Assembly (NCBI GenBank): GCA_910586255.1
Contig: CAJUHR010000059.1
Coordinates: forward strand, 1-13,870
Direction: 5' to 3'
Source: an uncultured Lachnospiraceae bacterium
GTDB lineage: Bacteria; Bacillota; Clostridia; Lachnospirales; Lachnospiraceae
Length of the DNA stretch: 13,870 nt
Positions 1 through 6,448 of the stretch are shown one piece after another (the stretch's first letter is position 1; every line of letters starts with the position of its first letter). Both the position numbers and the translations under genes were made by a program. The notes beneath the pieces were generated by a model. It worked only from the letters and a program-made list of their open reading frames with translations. It did not search any database and was not told the origin of the DNA.

Positions 1-62
1 ATATGCACTAAATTTAGGATAGTAGCAGCGAGTACACTTTTCATGAAAAGGGAGTACTTCAT
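1..62 (-). CDS. Possible start of a sigma-54-controlled gene (partial, runs off the window)
   Basis: An ATG at 62-60 on the minus strand opens a frame that stays open to the window edge (20 codons). The peptide begins MKYSLFMKSVLAAT and is hydrophobic, as in the first segment of a permease or a signal-like sequence. A weak purine-rich site (AAGGA) lies about 11 bases upstream. It is about 80 bases downstream of the transcription start predicted from the sigma-54 promoter match at 150-166, the right position for the first gene of that transcript. Too little sequence is present to name a family. The hairpin at 31-58 lies within these codons, which weakens the call. Confidence 0.35.
   Translation of the reverse strand, partial: MKYSLFMKSVLAATILNLVH
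31..58. repeat. Palindromic hairpin at the left edge
   Basis: AGTAC (31-35) pairs with GTACT (54-58), and a perfect 14-bp palindrome CTTTTCATGAAAAG lies inside at 37-50. No U-tract follows on either strand, so it is not a classical terminator. It may be an operator, or a chance structure within the first codons of the partial gene. Confidence 0.35.
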
Positions 63-149
63 ACTGGTTCATCCTTTCTTTTTATTTTTGGTATACAGTC
101 ATCTTTAATCTCCTGCACCCATTGTTCATTGCCTTATGCCTTTTTATAG

Positions 150-166
150 TGCACAAACCGTGCCAA
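150..166 (-). promoter_or_regulatory. Sigma-54 (RpoN) promoter reading left
   Basis: The minus strand reads TTGGCACGGTTTGTGCA from 166 to 150. The consensus is TGGCAC-N5-TTGC. Here the -24 element is a perfect TGGCAC with GG at 164-163, exactly ten bases separate it from the -12 GC at 152-151, and the -12 element is GTGC instead of TTGC. Transcription would start near 139 and run left. A sigma-54 activator gene lies just upstream at 463, which makes the match more credible than sequence alone would. Confidence 0.7.
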
Positions 167-352
167 AAATCCCCTTTACCAAAATTTCACATTAAATTTT
201 TTCTCACTTTCTCGTTTTTTCCCGATTTTTTACTGATTTCTTTTAAATCTTATAATAATTTCTATTGTTATGGGGGTGATTTTGATTTCTAAAATCATGA
301 CTTTATAGAACCCACTCAGACATCATAATAATTTTAAATGCATTTGAAATGA

Positions 353-414
353 ATTGGTTAACTAAATTTGACCAATTAACCAATATTACAGGAATTAATT
401 GGTTAATTGGTCAA
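353..414. promoter_or_regulatory. Cluster of TTGGTYAA octamers, candidate activator binding site
   Basis: Five copies of TTGGTTAA or TTGGTCAA occur here: plus orientation at 354-361, 399-406 and 407-414, minus orientation at 368-375 and 376-383. The last four form a perfect 17-bp inverted repeat (368-384 against 398-414) around a 13-base centre. The cluster lies about 230 bp upstream of the sigma-54 promoter, a usual distance for an enhancer site of a bacterial enhancer-binding protein. TTGGT/ACCAA half sites also resemble operators of FadR-type GntR regulators, so that reading stays open. The rest of 1-462 is AT-rich, with no other gene that I can support. Confidence 0.55.
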
Positions 415-462
415 TTAATTGATTATTTAAATACAACTGTTCATACGGCAAAACTTATATAC

Positions 463-2072
463 TCAACTACACACTTTCCGATGCCTCTCCCACAGATTTC
501 TCCCTGCAGGCATTAACCGGCTTCCTCCTCTTCCTCTTCCAACAGAAGCCAGTCCTTGCCCGGCCATATCTGTCAGTATATCTCTCACCTCTTTCTGAGA
601 TATAGGAAAATATCGCTCCCTTGCCTCAGTCAGGATCCTCTCTCTTCCGATGGACACATGCTGTTCTGAAGCCTGATAGAGCTGTTCCATAACAAACCAA
701 AAAGCTTCCGACTCCTCCTCCATAACAGGCTGCTGCTTCTCAGTGAATACAAATTTTCCTCCCAGTTCCTTCTTCATATGTTCCATAATCAGAAACATAT
801 CCTCCCCTCTTGCCACAAGAGAAGGAATCATAATGGGAAGCGTATTTAATCGGTAATAGAGATCTCTCCGAAAGCTTCCCTCCTCCACCTTTTCTTCCAA
901 AGATTCATTGGTGGCAGCCACAATCCGCACATCAATCTTAATCACGCGGTTTCCGCCCACTCTCATAATCTCTCTTTCCTGAAGAACTCTCAAAAGCTTT
1001 ATCTGAAGAGCCTGGCTCATTCCCTCCACCTCATCCAAAAACAAGGTTCCCTTATGAGAAAACTCAAACAATCCCGGACGCCCTCCCTTTTTTGCCCCGG
1101 TAAAGGCTCCCTCCTCATATCCAAACAGCTCACTTTCCAGAAGATTTTCCGGCACCGCCGCAACATTTATGGCAATAAACGGCCCGTTCTTTCTTTTTGA
1201 TTCCCGATGAACCGCATGAGCAAACAGCTCCTTTCCTGTTCCTGTCTCTCCGATTAAAAGAATCGGACTCTCACTGGCCGCCATCCTTTTAAGAACCGAC
1301 TTTGTTTTCTGTATTATATCTGCTTCTCCAATCACATCATCAAAACCATATTTTGCCACATGACCTTTACTCATCAGCTGACTGCGCAGCTCATTCTGAC
1401 GCGCCTCCACATCATTAAATTTCTGAAGACAGGCAAATGCCCCGATACAATTCTCCTGACGCAAAACAGGAATAATTTCCACACTGACATTAACTCCGTT
1501 AATCTTCATAATTTTTGCCGGAATTGTCCTTTTTTCCAAAAGACATTTTAAAAAAGGAATATAAGAAAAAACATCATCACATCTCTTACCTATTATTAAA
1601 GAAGAATTGACTTTTGTAATTTCCTCCGCGTGATTATTGCAGGCAAATATTTCTCCCTTCTCATTTACCCCGATAATCCCATCTTCCAATATTTCCATCA
1701 GAATATGAAACTGGCTTTCCAATCGGATAGAACGACTGAACATCTGATCAAAGCTGTAATTACTGGTGGCAATAGACTGAAAATAGCTTTTAAATTTGTC
1801 CGTCTCAAGAAGATGCTCCAATCCAAGCCTCAAAGCGATCTCAATCATCATACCGGAGGTACAAGGTCTCTGCCCCAAATTGATCTTTGTCTCAATAAAG
1901 TCAGGAACATAGCGCATCTCATCCGGGGTCACTGCAATGTGAATATCCTCCTCCAAAGCCGCTCCGGGATAAAAGGGAATCAATTGAATATGATTGATTC
2001 CAAATTGATTAAGCTGAGCGATTGCCTCCCTGGCTATGTCCGATGTAGTTCTCCAGCCTACGGACGGAATCT
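463..2072 (-). pseudogene. Sigma-54-dependent transcriptional activator, 5'-truncated and internally deleted
   Basis: This encodes a bacterial enhancer-binding protein of the clostridial N-sensor/PAS/AAA+ type. From the TTG at 1983 (506 residues), residues 1-75 are the end of the sensor domain, about 92-190 a PAS domain, and about 214-412 the AAA+ ATPase, with Walker A GETGTGKE (245-252), the sigma-54-contacting GAFTGA loop (292-297), Walker B LFLDEVE (314-320) and the arginine-finger region FRRDLYYRL (371-379). A C-terminal winged-helix-like segment (about 440-495) follows. Two lesions are visible. Homologous coding continues upstream of 1983 in the same frame (GWRTTSDIAREA, FGINHIQL) to about 2072, then meets a stop, so roughly 100 N-terminal residues are gone. 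At residues 413-420 the sequence jumps from FVFTEK to the linker, missing the W-GNVREL sensor-II segment expected there. The TTG start has no convincing Shine-Dalgarno site. It is probably non-functional as an activator, though a short protein may still be made. Confidence 0.8.
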
Positions 2073-2188
2073 GTGGTTACACGCCGGAACAGGCAATTCG
2101 CAATATTGGAAGAGTTAGCAACCCAGGCATGGTCCAGACAGACAAAACGATTTTAGATATTATGATTGAAAAAGATCAGATGGCATAA
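2066..2188 (+). pseudogene. 3' remnant of an unidentified gene
   Basis: A plus-strand frame reads ICGYTPEQAIRN, then GRVSNPGMVQTDKTILDIMI, and ends in DQMA and a TAA at 2186-2188. It looks like a conserved enzyme C-terminus, with good codon use and a structured tail, but I cannot name the family. No start codon and no upstream part remain: to the left the sequence becomes the opposite-strand sigma-54 activator gene. Its stop is followed within 6 bases by the hairpin at 2194-2225. I read it as the surviving end of a gene once divergent from the activator, possibly its target. Confidence 0.6.
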
Positions 2189-2225
2189 AAATATCAGGGC
2201 CAATCACTTCACTGATTGACCCTGA
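2185..2225 (-). terminator. Rho-independent terminator of the rsmI operon
   Basis: TCAGGG-C-CAATCA (2194-2206) pairs with TGATTG-A-CCCTGA (2213-2225): two 6-bp blocks with one mismatch and a 6-base loop. On the minus strand it is followed by ATATTTTTAT, a U-rich tail, 25 bases after the rsmI stop. On the plus strand an A-rich run follows, so termination of the remnant gene there would be weaker. Confidence 0.75.
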
Positions 2226-2249
2226 ATCAAAAAACAAACACCAAAAATT

Positions 2250-3104
2250 CTATTTTCCCATCAAAGCCTGGTAAACCTCCCTCTTTCCGATTCCCCTGTC
2301 CTTAGCAACCATTTTCATGGCTTCTTTTTTCTCCACTCCCTGTTCCATGTAAAGATCCATATGCTCCTCCATACTCATATTTTCCCAGGATTTTCTCCGT
2401 TGCTTTTGTATCTCTGCAATTTTTTTCCCCTCAATCACGATAACACATTCCCCTTTCGGCTCCTCTGTCCCATATCGGCTCAAAGCCCCCAAAAAGGTCG
2501 TCTGAAAGGCCTCCTCATACTTTTTTGTTAGCTCCCGGCACAGGGTGACAGGCCTTTCCATCCCCAATACCTCTCCCAGATCTTTTAAGGTCCTGACCAG
2601 ATGATGAGGCGCCTCATACACCACAATAGTGCGGGTTTCCTCACGAAGCTCATCAAGAATCCATTGTCTCACCTTTTTATCAGACGGAAGAAATGCCTCA
2701 AAACAAAATCTTCTGGTGCTTAGTCCAGAGAGAGTAAGAGCCGTCACACAAGCCGCCGGGCCTGGCAGAGAAGTGACCTTAATTCCTGCCTCATAACATT
2801 GCCGTACCAATTCCTCCCCCGGATCTGATATTCCTGGTGTACCGGCATCTGTCACCAGTGCGATATCCACACCCGCCTTCATCTTATCCACAAGCTGCCT
2901 GGCCTTGTCCACCTTATTATACTCATGATAGCTGGTCATGAGAGTTTTTATCCCAAAATGATTGAGAAGCTTGATCGTATGTCTGGTATCCTCCGCCGCA
3001 ATCAAATCAACCTCTTTCAGTGTATTTAAGACCCGAAATGTAATATCCTCCAGATTTCCTATCGGCGTTGCACATAAATATAATTTTCCTTCTTCCTTAC
3101 CCAT
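2250..3104 (-). CDS. rsmI: 16S rRNA (cytidine(1402)-2'-O)-methyltransferase RsmI
   Basis: RsmI methylates the ribose of C1402 in 16S rRNA, using S-adenosylmethionine, in the decoding centre of the 30S subunit. From the ATG at 3104 the protein has 284 residues, normal for the family, and starts with the hallmark LYLCATPIGNLEDITFR. Further tetrapyrrole-methylase-fold motifs follow: AAEDTRHT, LVTDAGTPGISDPGE, SLPGPAACVTAL and FEAFLP. The frame extends to a TTG at 3131 that overlaps the trmN6 stop. I prefer the ATG because family members begin at this point and AGGAA lies just upstream. It is the last gene of the decarboxylase-holB-ricT operon, as in Bacillus, where rsmI (yabC) follows trmN6 (yabB). 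The intervening yazA (GIY-YIG) gene is absent here. Confidence 0.93.
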   Translation of the reverse strand: MGKEEGKLYLCATPIGNLEDITFRVLNTLKEVDLIAAEDTRHTIKLLNHFGIKTLMTSYHEYNKVDKARQLVDKMKAGVDIALVTDAGTPGISDPGEELVRQCYEAGIKVTSLPGPAACVTALTLSGLSTRRFCFEAFLPSDKKVRQWILDELREETRTIVVYEAPHHLVRTLKDLGEVLGMERPVTLCRELTKKYEEAFQTTFLGALSRYGTEEPKGECVIVIEGKKIAEIQKQRRKSWENMSMEEHMDLYMEQGVEKKEAMKMVAKDRGIGKREVYQALMGK

Positions 3105-3127
3105 ATTTTTCCTGTTCCTTCCATTCC

Positions 3128-3868
3128 TCAATATCCGTAAGTAGTGCGAATCTCCTCCGAATATACTCCAGGCCTCTCGAATACCACCACAGGCGCCTCC
3201 ACCTTCATCATAGGATGTCCTCCTCTGACGGACTCAATCATTACCATATTCGCTTCCCTGTCCACAAAAGGATGAACCATTTTTATTCTTTTTGCCTCCA
3301 GTCCATATTTTCTGAGAACACAGATAATCTCTGTCAAACGTCTGGGTCTGTGTATCATAAAAAAATGTCCTCCCGGCCTTAGAAGCATGGACGACTCTCT
3401 CGCCACATCCTCCAGTGTACAGAGAACCTCATGCCGTGATATTGCCTTTACCGGATCCGGATTTTTCATTCCATGCTGATTTATCATATAAGGCGGATTG
3501 GATGTTACCACGTCAAAGGAAGCCTTACCGAATATCCGGCAGGCTTCCCTGATATCCCCCTGAACAATTTCAATCTTTTGTTCCAGGCCGTTTAAGTGTA
3601 CGCTTCGCAAAGCCATCTCAGCCACAGACTCCTGGATTTCCAAACCAACAAAATGCTTTCCCTTTGTCTTTGCTTCAAGAAGAATAGGAATGATCCCTGT
3701 ACCGGTGCCCAGATCAATCACAGTCTCTCCTTCCCCCATCTGAGCAAATCCTGACAAAAGCACCGCATCCATTCCAAAACAAAATCCCTTTTTCTTTTGA
3801 ATAATCCGGTAATGATTTCTCTGAAGATCATCGATTCTCTCATCATCCCTAATCTCTACACTATTCAT
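3128..3868 (-). CDS. trmN6: tRNA1(Val) (adenine(37)-N6)-methyltransferase-like protein (TrmN6/YabB family)
   Basis: This is a class I SAM-dependent N6-adenine methyltransferase of the YfiC/YabB type. E. coli TrmN6 methylates A37 of tRNA1(Val); the exact target of Firmicutes members is less certain. The 246-residue protein has the SAM-binding motif DLGTGTG (about 52-58), an acidic strand end (GLEIQ, about 76-80) and the catalytic NPPY (about 124-127). The N-terminal QKKKGFCFGMDAVLLSGF is typical of the family. The ATG at 3868 overlaps the last 8 bases of ricT, and a TTG one codon upstream is less likely. The stop overlaps the extended rsmI frame. It belongs to the conserved ricT-trmN6-rsmI block, so co-transcription is very likely. 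Confidence 0.88.
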   Translation of the reverse strand: MNSVEIRDDERIDDLQRNHYRIIQKKKGFCFGMDAVLLSGFAQMGEGETVIDLGTGTGIIPILLEAKTKGKHFVGLEIQESVAEMALRSVHLNGLEQKIEIVQGDIREACRIFGKASFDVVTSNPPYMINQHGMKNPDPVKAISRHEVLCTLEDVARESSMLLRPGGHFFMIHRPRRLTEIICVLRKYGLEAKRIKMVHPFVDREANMVMIESVRGGHPMMKVEAPVVVFERPGVYSEEIRTTYGY

Positions 3869-4769
3869 CAATTTTTGATTTTCCTTCTTTTTTCTCCAAC
3901 GCTTCCAGCTTTTTCAGCTCCGCATCCTCCACCTCTGCCTTTTTCTTTCTTCTTCTCGGCTTAAAACGAAGCTGATCTGCCTTGTACTCTCTTATTTCCT
4001 TTTCGTCATGATCCACTACCACGATAACCTTCACCTGCTGACGAAGCACATTGACGCTGTGTACCTCACCCTTTAAGCCGTCATCGGTAGTAACAAAATC
4101 TCCCACCCCGGGAAGCTTGCTGTTTAAATATTCGTAGGTCTCCTCCTCATTTTTCAGACAGCACATTAATCGGCCGCACACACCGGAAATCTTGGTAGGA
4201 TTTAAAGAAAGATTCTGTTCCTTGGCCATCCGGATGGACACAGGAATAAACTCCGAAAGATAAGAATGGCAACACAACTCACGGCCGCAGACTCCCACAC
4301 CTCCTACTATCTTCGTCTCATCACGGACCCCCACCTGGCGAAGCTCAATTCTTGTCTTAAAGACAGACGCCAGATCCTTAACCAATTCTCTGAAATCAAT
4401 CCGTCCGTCTGCTGTGAAATAAAACAAAATCTTATTATTGTCAAAGGTATACTCCACATCTATCAGCTTCATTTCCAGTTCATGCTTGCGAATCTTTTCC
4501 TGACAGATTCCAAAGGCATCTTTTTCCTTTTTCCTGTTGTTTTGCTCCTTTATGTGATCCTCCTCCGTAGCCATCCGGATCACTGATTTCAGCGGCTGGA
4601 TTACCTTTTCATCCTCCACCTGACGATTTCCCAAAACCACATATCCGTATTCCACTCCCCGGGCAGTTTCTACAATCACATGATCTCCGCTCTTGATTTC
4701 CATAGTTCCCGGGCTGAAATAATATACCTTTCCGCCGCTGCGGAATCTGACTCCTATTACTGTTATCAT
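3861..4769 (-). CDS. ricT: PSP1-domain protein RicT (YaaT)
   Basis: RicT is a cytoplasmic PSP1 protein. In B. subtilis it works with RicA and RicF as an iron-sulfur complex that aids RNase Y-dependent mRNA processing and affects sporulation and competence. The 302-residue protein begins MITVIGVRFRSGGKVYYF, typical of the family, and carries the two cysteine clusters CGRELCC (161-167) and CGRLMCC (198-204) that bind an Fe-S cluster. The C-terminus is a charged tail rich in Lys and Glu (from about 270), probably a coiled coil. The start is the ATG at 4769: a strong AAAGGAG lies 10 bases upstream. The ATG at 4790 overlaps that Shine-Dalgarno region and would add only seven residues. It sits 28 bases after holB and overlaps trmN6. 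RicA and RicF genes are not in the window. Confidence 0.92.
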   Translation of the reverse strand: MITVIGVRFRSGGKVYYFSPGTMEIKSGDHVIVETARGVEYGYVVLGNRQVEDEKVIQPLKSVIRMATEEDHIKEQNNRKKEKDAFGICQEKIRKHELEMKLIDVEYTFDNNKILFYFTADGRIDFRELVKDLASVFKTRIELRQVGVRDETKIVGGVGVCGRELCCHSYLSEFIPVSIRMAKEQNLSLNPTKISGVCGRLMCCLKNEEETYEYLNSKLPGVGDFVTTDDGLKGEVHSVNVLRQQVKVIVVVDHDEKEIREYKADQLRFKPRRRKKKAEVEDAELKKLEALEKKEGKSKIDE

Positions 4770-4797
4770 ATATTTATCTCTCCTTTTCATCCAATAC

Positions 4798-5793
4798 TTA
4801 TTGTCTGTTATTCTTTATGATTAACAACAAAAGCTCCATTGTCAATTCCATATTAACATTAAAATTCATACGTGTCCTGGCTTTTTCTATTCCCCTTAAA
4901 ATTCTCTCCAGAGAATCATAATTACTCTCACTGCTGATTTTTTCAATTGACGGATACTCATTCTTAAAAATAAGCAGCTCCCTGTCCCCCGTTGCCTTAA
5001 AGAGCAAAACATCTCGATACCACATTTCTATAAACTCAAGACATTCCTCATCATCCAGCTTATCCTCCTTCATTTTCCGGATAAAATCAAGCATTTCTGA
5101 AATATCCATCAAATGTATATTTTTCATCAGATGAAGCATTTCCTGATACATTGCCTGAAAATCCTCTGAGGAGGCAATCGAAATTCCTTTTCCTAAATTC
5201 CCCCTGGCAAATGCCGTATATATATCTGCCTTTTCTTCCTCTGTGTCCAGCTTTTCCATAAGATAATTTTTTACGGAAGAATCCTGCAAAGGTTTCAGCT
5301 TCATCTGAACACACCGGGAAAGTATTGTAGGAAGAAATATCTCCTGGCTGGTTGTCAACAAAAGAATCATCCCGTAAAATGGCGGCTCCTCAATAGTCTT
5401 TAAAAGAGCATTCTGAGCCTGCACAGTCATTTTTTCCGCTTCATCAACAATATATATTTTATAACGGCCGATGTAAGGACGAATCCATATGGTATCATTA
5501 ATCTGTTTCCGAATATCGTCCACTCCGATACTGGACGGCTTCTCATGAGTCACATAAATCAAATCCGGGTGATTATTGCTTAATACCTGCCTACAGGAAT
5601 GGCAGTTCATACAAGGGTCGCTTTTTCCGCTTTCACACAGCAAGGTCAACGAAAAAACTTTAGCCAGGGTTTTTTTCCCCATTCCTGACTCACCGCTCAG
5701 TATATAGGCATGTGAAACCTTTTCTGTTTCGATGGCCCTCCTAAAATGCTCCTTGATTTGATCGTGTCCAAGAATTTCTCCAAAACCAGGCAT
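4798..5793 (-). CDS. holB: DNA polymerase III subunit delta'
   Basis: HolB is a clamp-loader subunit that helps load the sliding clamp on primed DNA. The 331-residue AAA+ protein starts MPGFGEILGHDQIKEHF. It has a P-loop GESGMGKKT (34-42), a zinc-binding four-cysteine module (Cys53, then CMNCHSC at 61-67), a Walker B region IVDEAEKMTVQAQNALLKTI followed by EEPP, and the SRC arginine-finger motif (LSRCVQMKL). The C-terminal helical collar domain is less conserved. The ATG at 5793 has AAAGGAG eight bases upstream; the frame runs on to a TTG at 5835, which is unlikely to be used. It lies between the guanylate-kinase-like gene and ricT, matching the holB-ricT order of Bacillus. Confidence 0.92.
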   Translation of the reverse strand: MPGFGEILGHDQIKEHFRRAIETEKVSHAYILSGESGMGKKTLAKVFSLTLLCESGKSDPCMNCHSCRQVLSNNHPDLIYVTHEKPSSIGVDDIRKQINDTIWIRPYIGRYKIYIVDEAEKMTVQAQNALLKTIEEPPFYGMILLLTTSQEIFLPTILSRCVQMKLKPLQDSSVKNYLMEKLDTEEEKADIYTAFARGNLGKGISIASSEDFQAMYQEMLHLMKNIHLMDISEMLDFIRKMKEDKLDDEECLEFIEMWYRDVLLFKATGDRELLIFKNEYPSIEKISSESNYDSLERILRGIEKARTRMNFNVNMELTMELLLLIIKNNRQ

Positions 5794-5831
5794 CTTTTCT
5801 CCTTTCCCATACGAAGAAGTATACCATAAAA

Positions 5832-6416
5832 TCAAATATGTGAAAAGCAGCTTTTCTTTATCTCTTCAATACAGCCATTCAAATCCTCATTTCTATAAAT
5901 TCTTTCTATATGACATTCCCTCAACTTTTCCTCTGAAAAATCTTCCTCATCTGCCAAAAATCTTCTGCACATTTCCAAATAATTGGGATCCTTCTGCAGC
6001 TTTTCCCTGGTAAGAGCTCTTTCCAGCCGCACGCCGTCATCCACAGAAATATAAATAGGCACCACAATACTTTCTCCAAAATAATTCTTCATCCTTTTGT
6101 AGGATTCCAATGTACCGATCGCCAGATAATCCCTCTCATTTCTCCCCATACTCCCGTCATCCACAGTGGCATAAATCCATGGGCCTGCAACAGTCTGATA
6201 AATTCTCTGTTCAATTATCTTCCCTGAAAGTCCAAAATCCTCCAGCTGTTCTTTTGTAGTAAAGTAGTATTCAACTCCTTGTTTTTCCCCATCTCTCATT
6301 GGCCGGGTTGTATAGAGAACCACCGGAAAAAGCTCCTTACATTCTTCTAAAAGCCGCTTATAAATCGTATCCTTTCCCGATGCGCTTTTTCCCATCAGAT
6401 AAAGTATTTTTCCCAT
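5832..6416 (-). CDS. Guanylate-kinase-like P-loop protein
   Basis: This 194-residue protein has a P-loop GKSASGKDT (9-17), followed by LYTTRPMRDGEKQGVEYYF, which matches the GMP-binding segment of guanylate kinases (TTRPPRPGE..G..Y.F). An acidic C-terminal half carries ALTREKLQ and RFLADEEDF. Length fits the family (about 190-210). The P-loop differs from the usual GPSGSGKST: the final Thr is kept, but Asp replaces the Ser next to the Lys. Substrate use may therefore differ. The ATG at 6416 has only a weak Shine-Dalgarno site. It sits 32 bases after the decarboxylase gene and 38 bases before holB. In B. subtilis the equivalent place, between yaaO and holB, holds tmk (thymidylate kinase) with darA and yaaR. 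Whether this is a true GMP kinase is unproved. Confidence 0.75.
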   Translation of the reverse strand: MGKILYLMGKSASGKDTIYKRLLEECKELFPVVLYTTRPMRDGEKQGVEYYFTTKEQLEDFGLSGKIIEQRIYQTVAGPWIYATVDDGSMGRNERDYLAIGTLESYKRMKNYFGESIVVPIYISVDDGVRLERALTREKLQKDPNYLEMCRRFLADEEDFSEEKLRECHIERIYRNEDLNGCIEEIKKSCFSHI

Positions 6417-6448
6417 ATTTCTTCACTCTTTCCTTAATATCATGATAT

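Noticed and set aside
82..102. Six-codon leader ORF on the minus strand (MTVYQK) with a good AGGAG site, between the sigma-54 promoter and the partial gene
   Set aside because: It is too short to judge, and its codons show no run of one amino acid or terminator pair that would suggest attenuation.
107..118. The 12-mer GTGCAGGAGATT on the minus strand is repeated at 12824-12835 on the plus strand
   Set aside because: Shine-Dalgarno-like purine motifs recur, and several 12-mer matches are expected by chance in a window this long.
353..414. The 17-bp inverted repeat as a terminator of the sigma-54 activator gene
   Set aside because: The stem is AT-rich with a 13-base loop, and no U-tract follows on the minus strand. 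The octamer pattern fits binding sites better.
3128..3131. TTGA overlap between the trmN6 stop and a TTG start for rsmI, suggesting translational coupling
   Set aside because: The ATG at 3104 matches the family N-terminus and has its own upstream purine site, so the overlap is probably chance.
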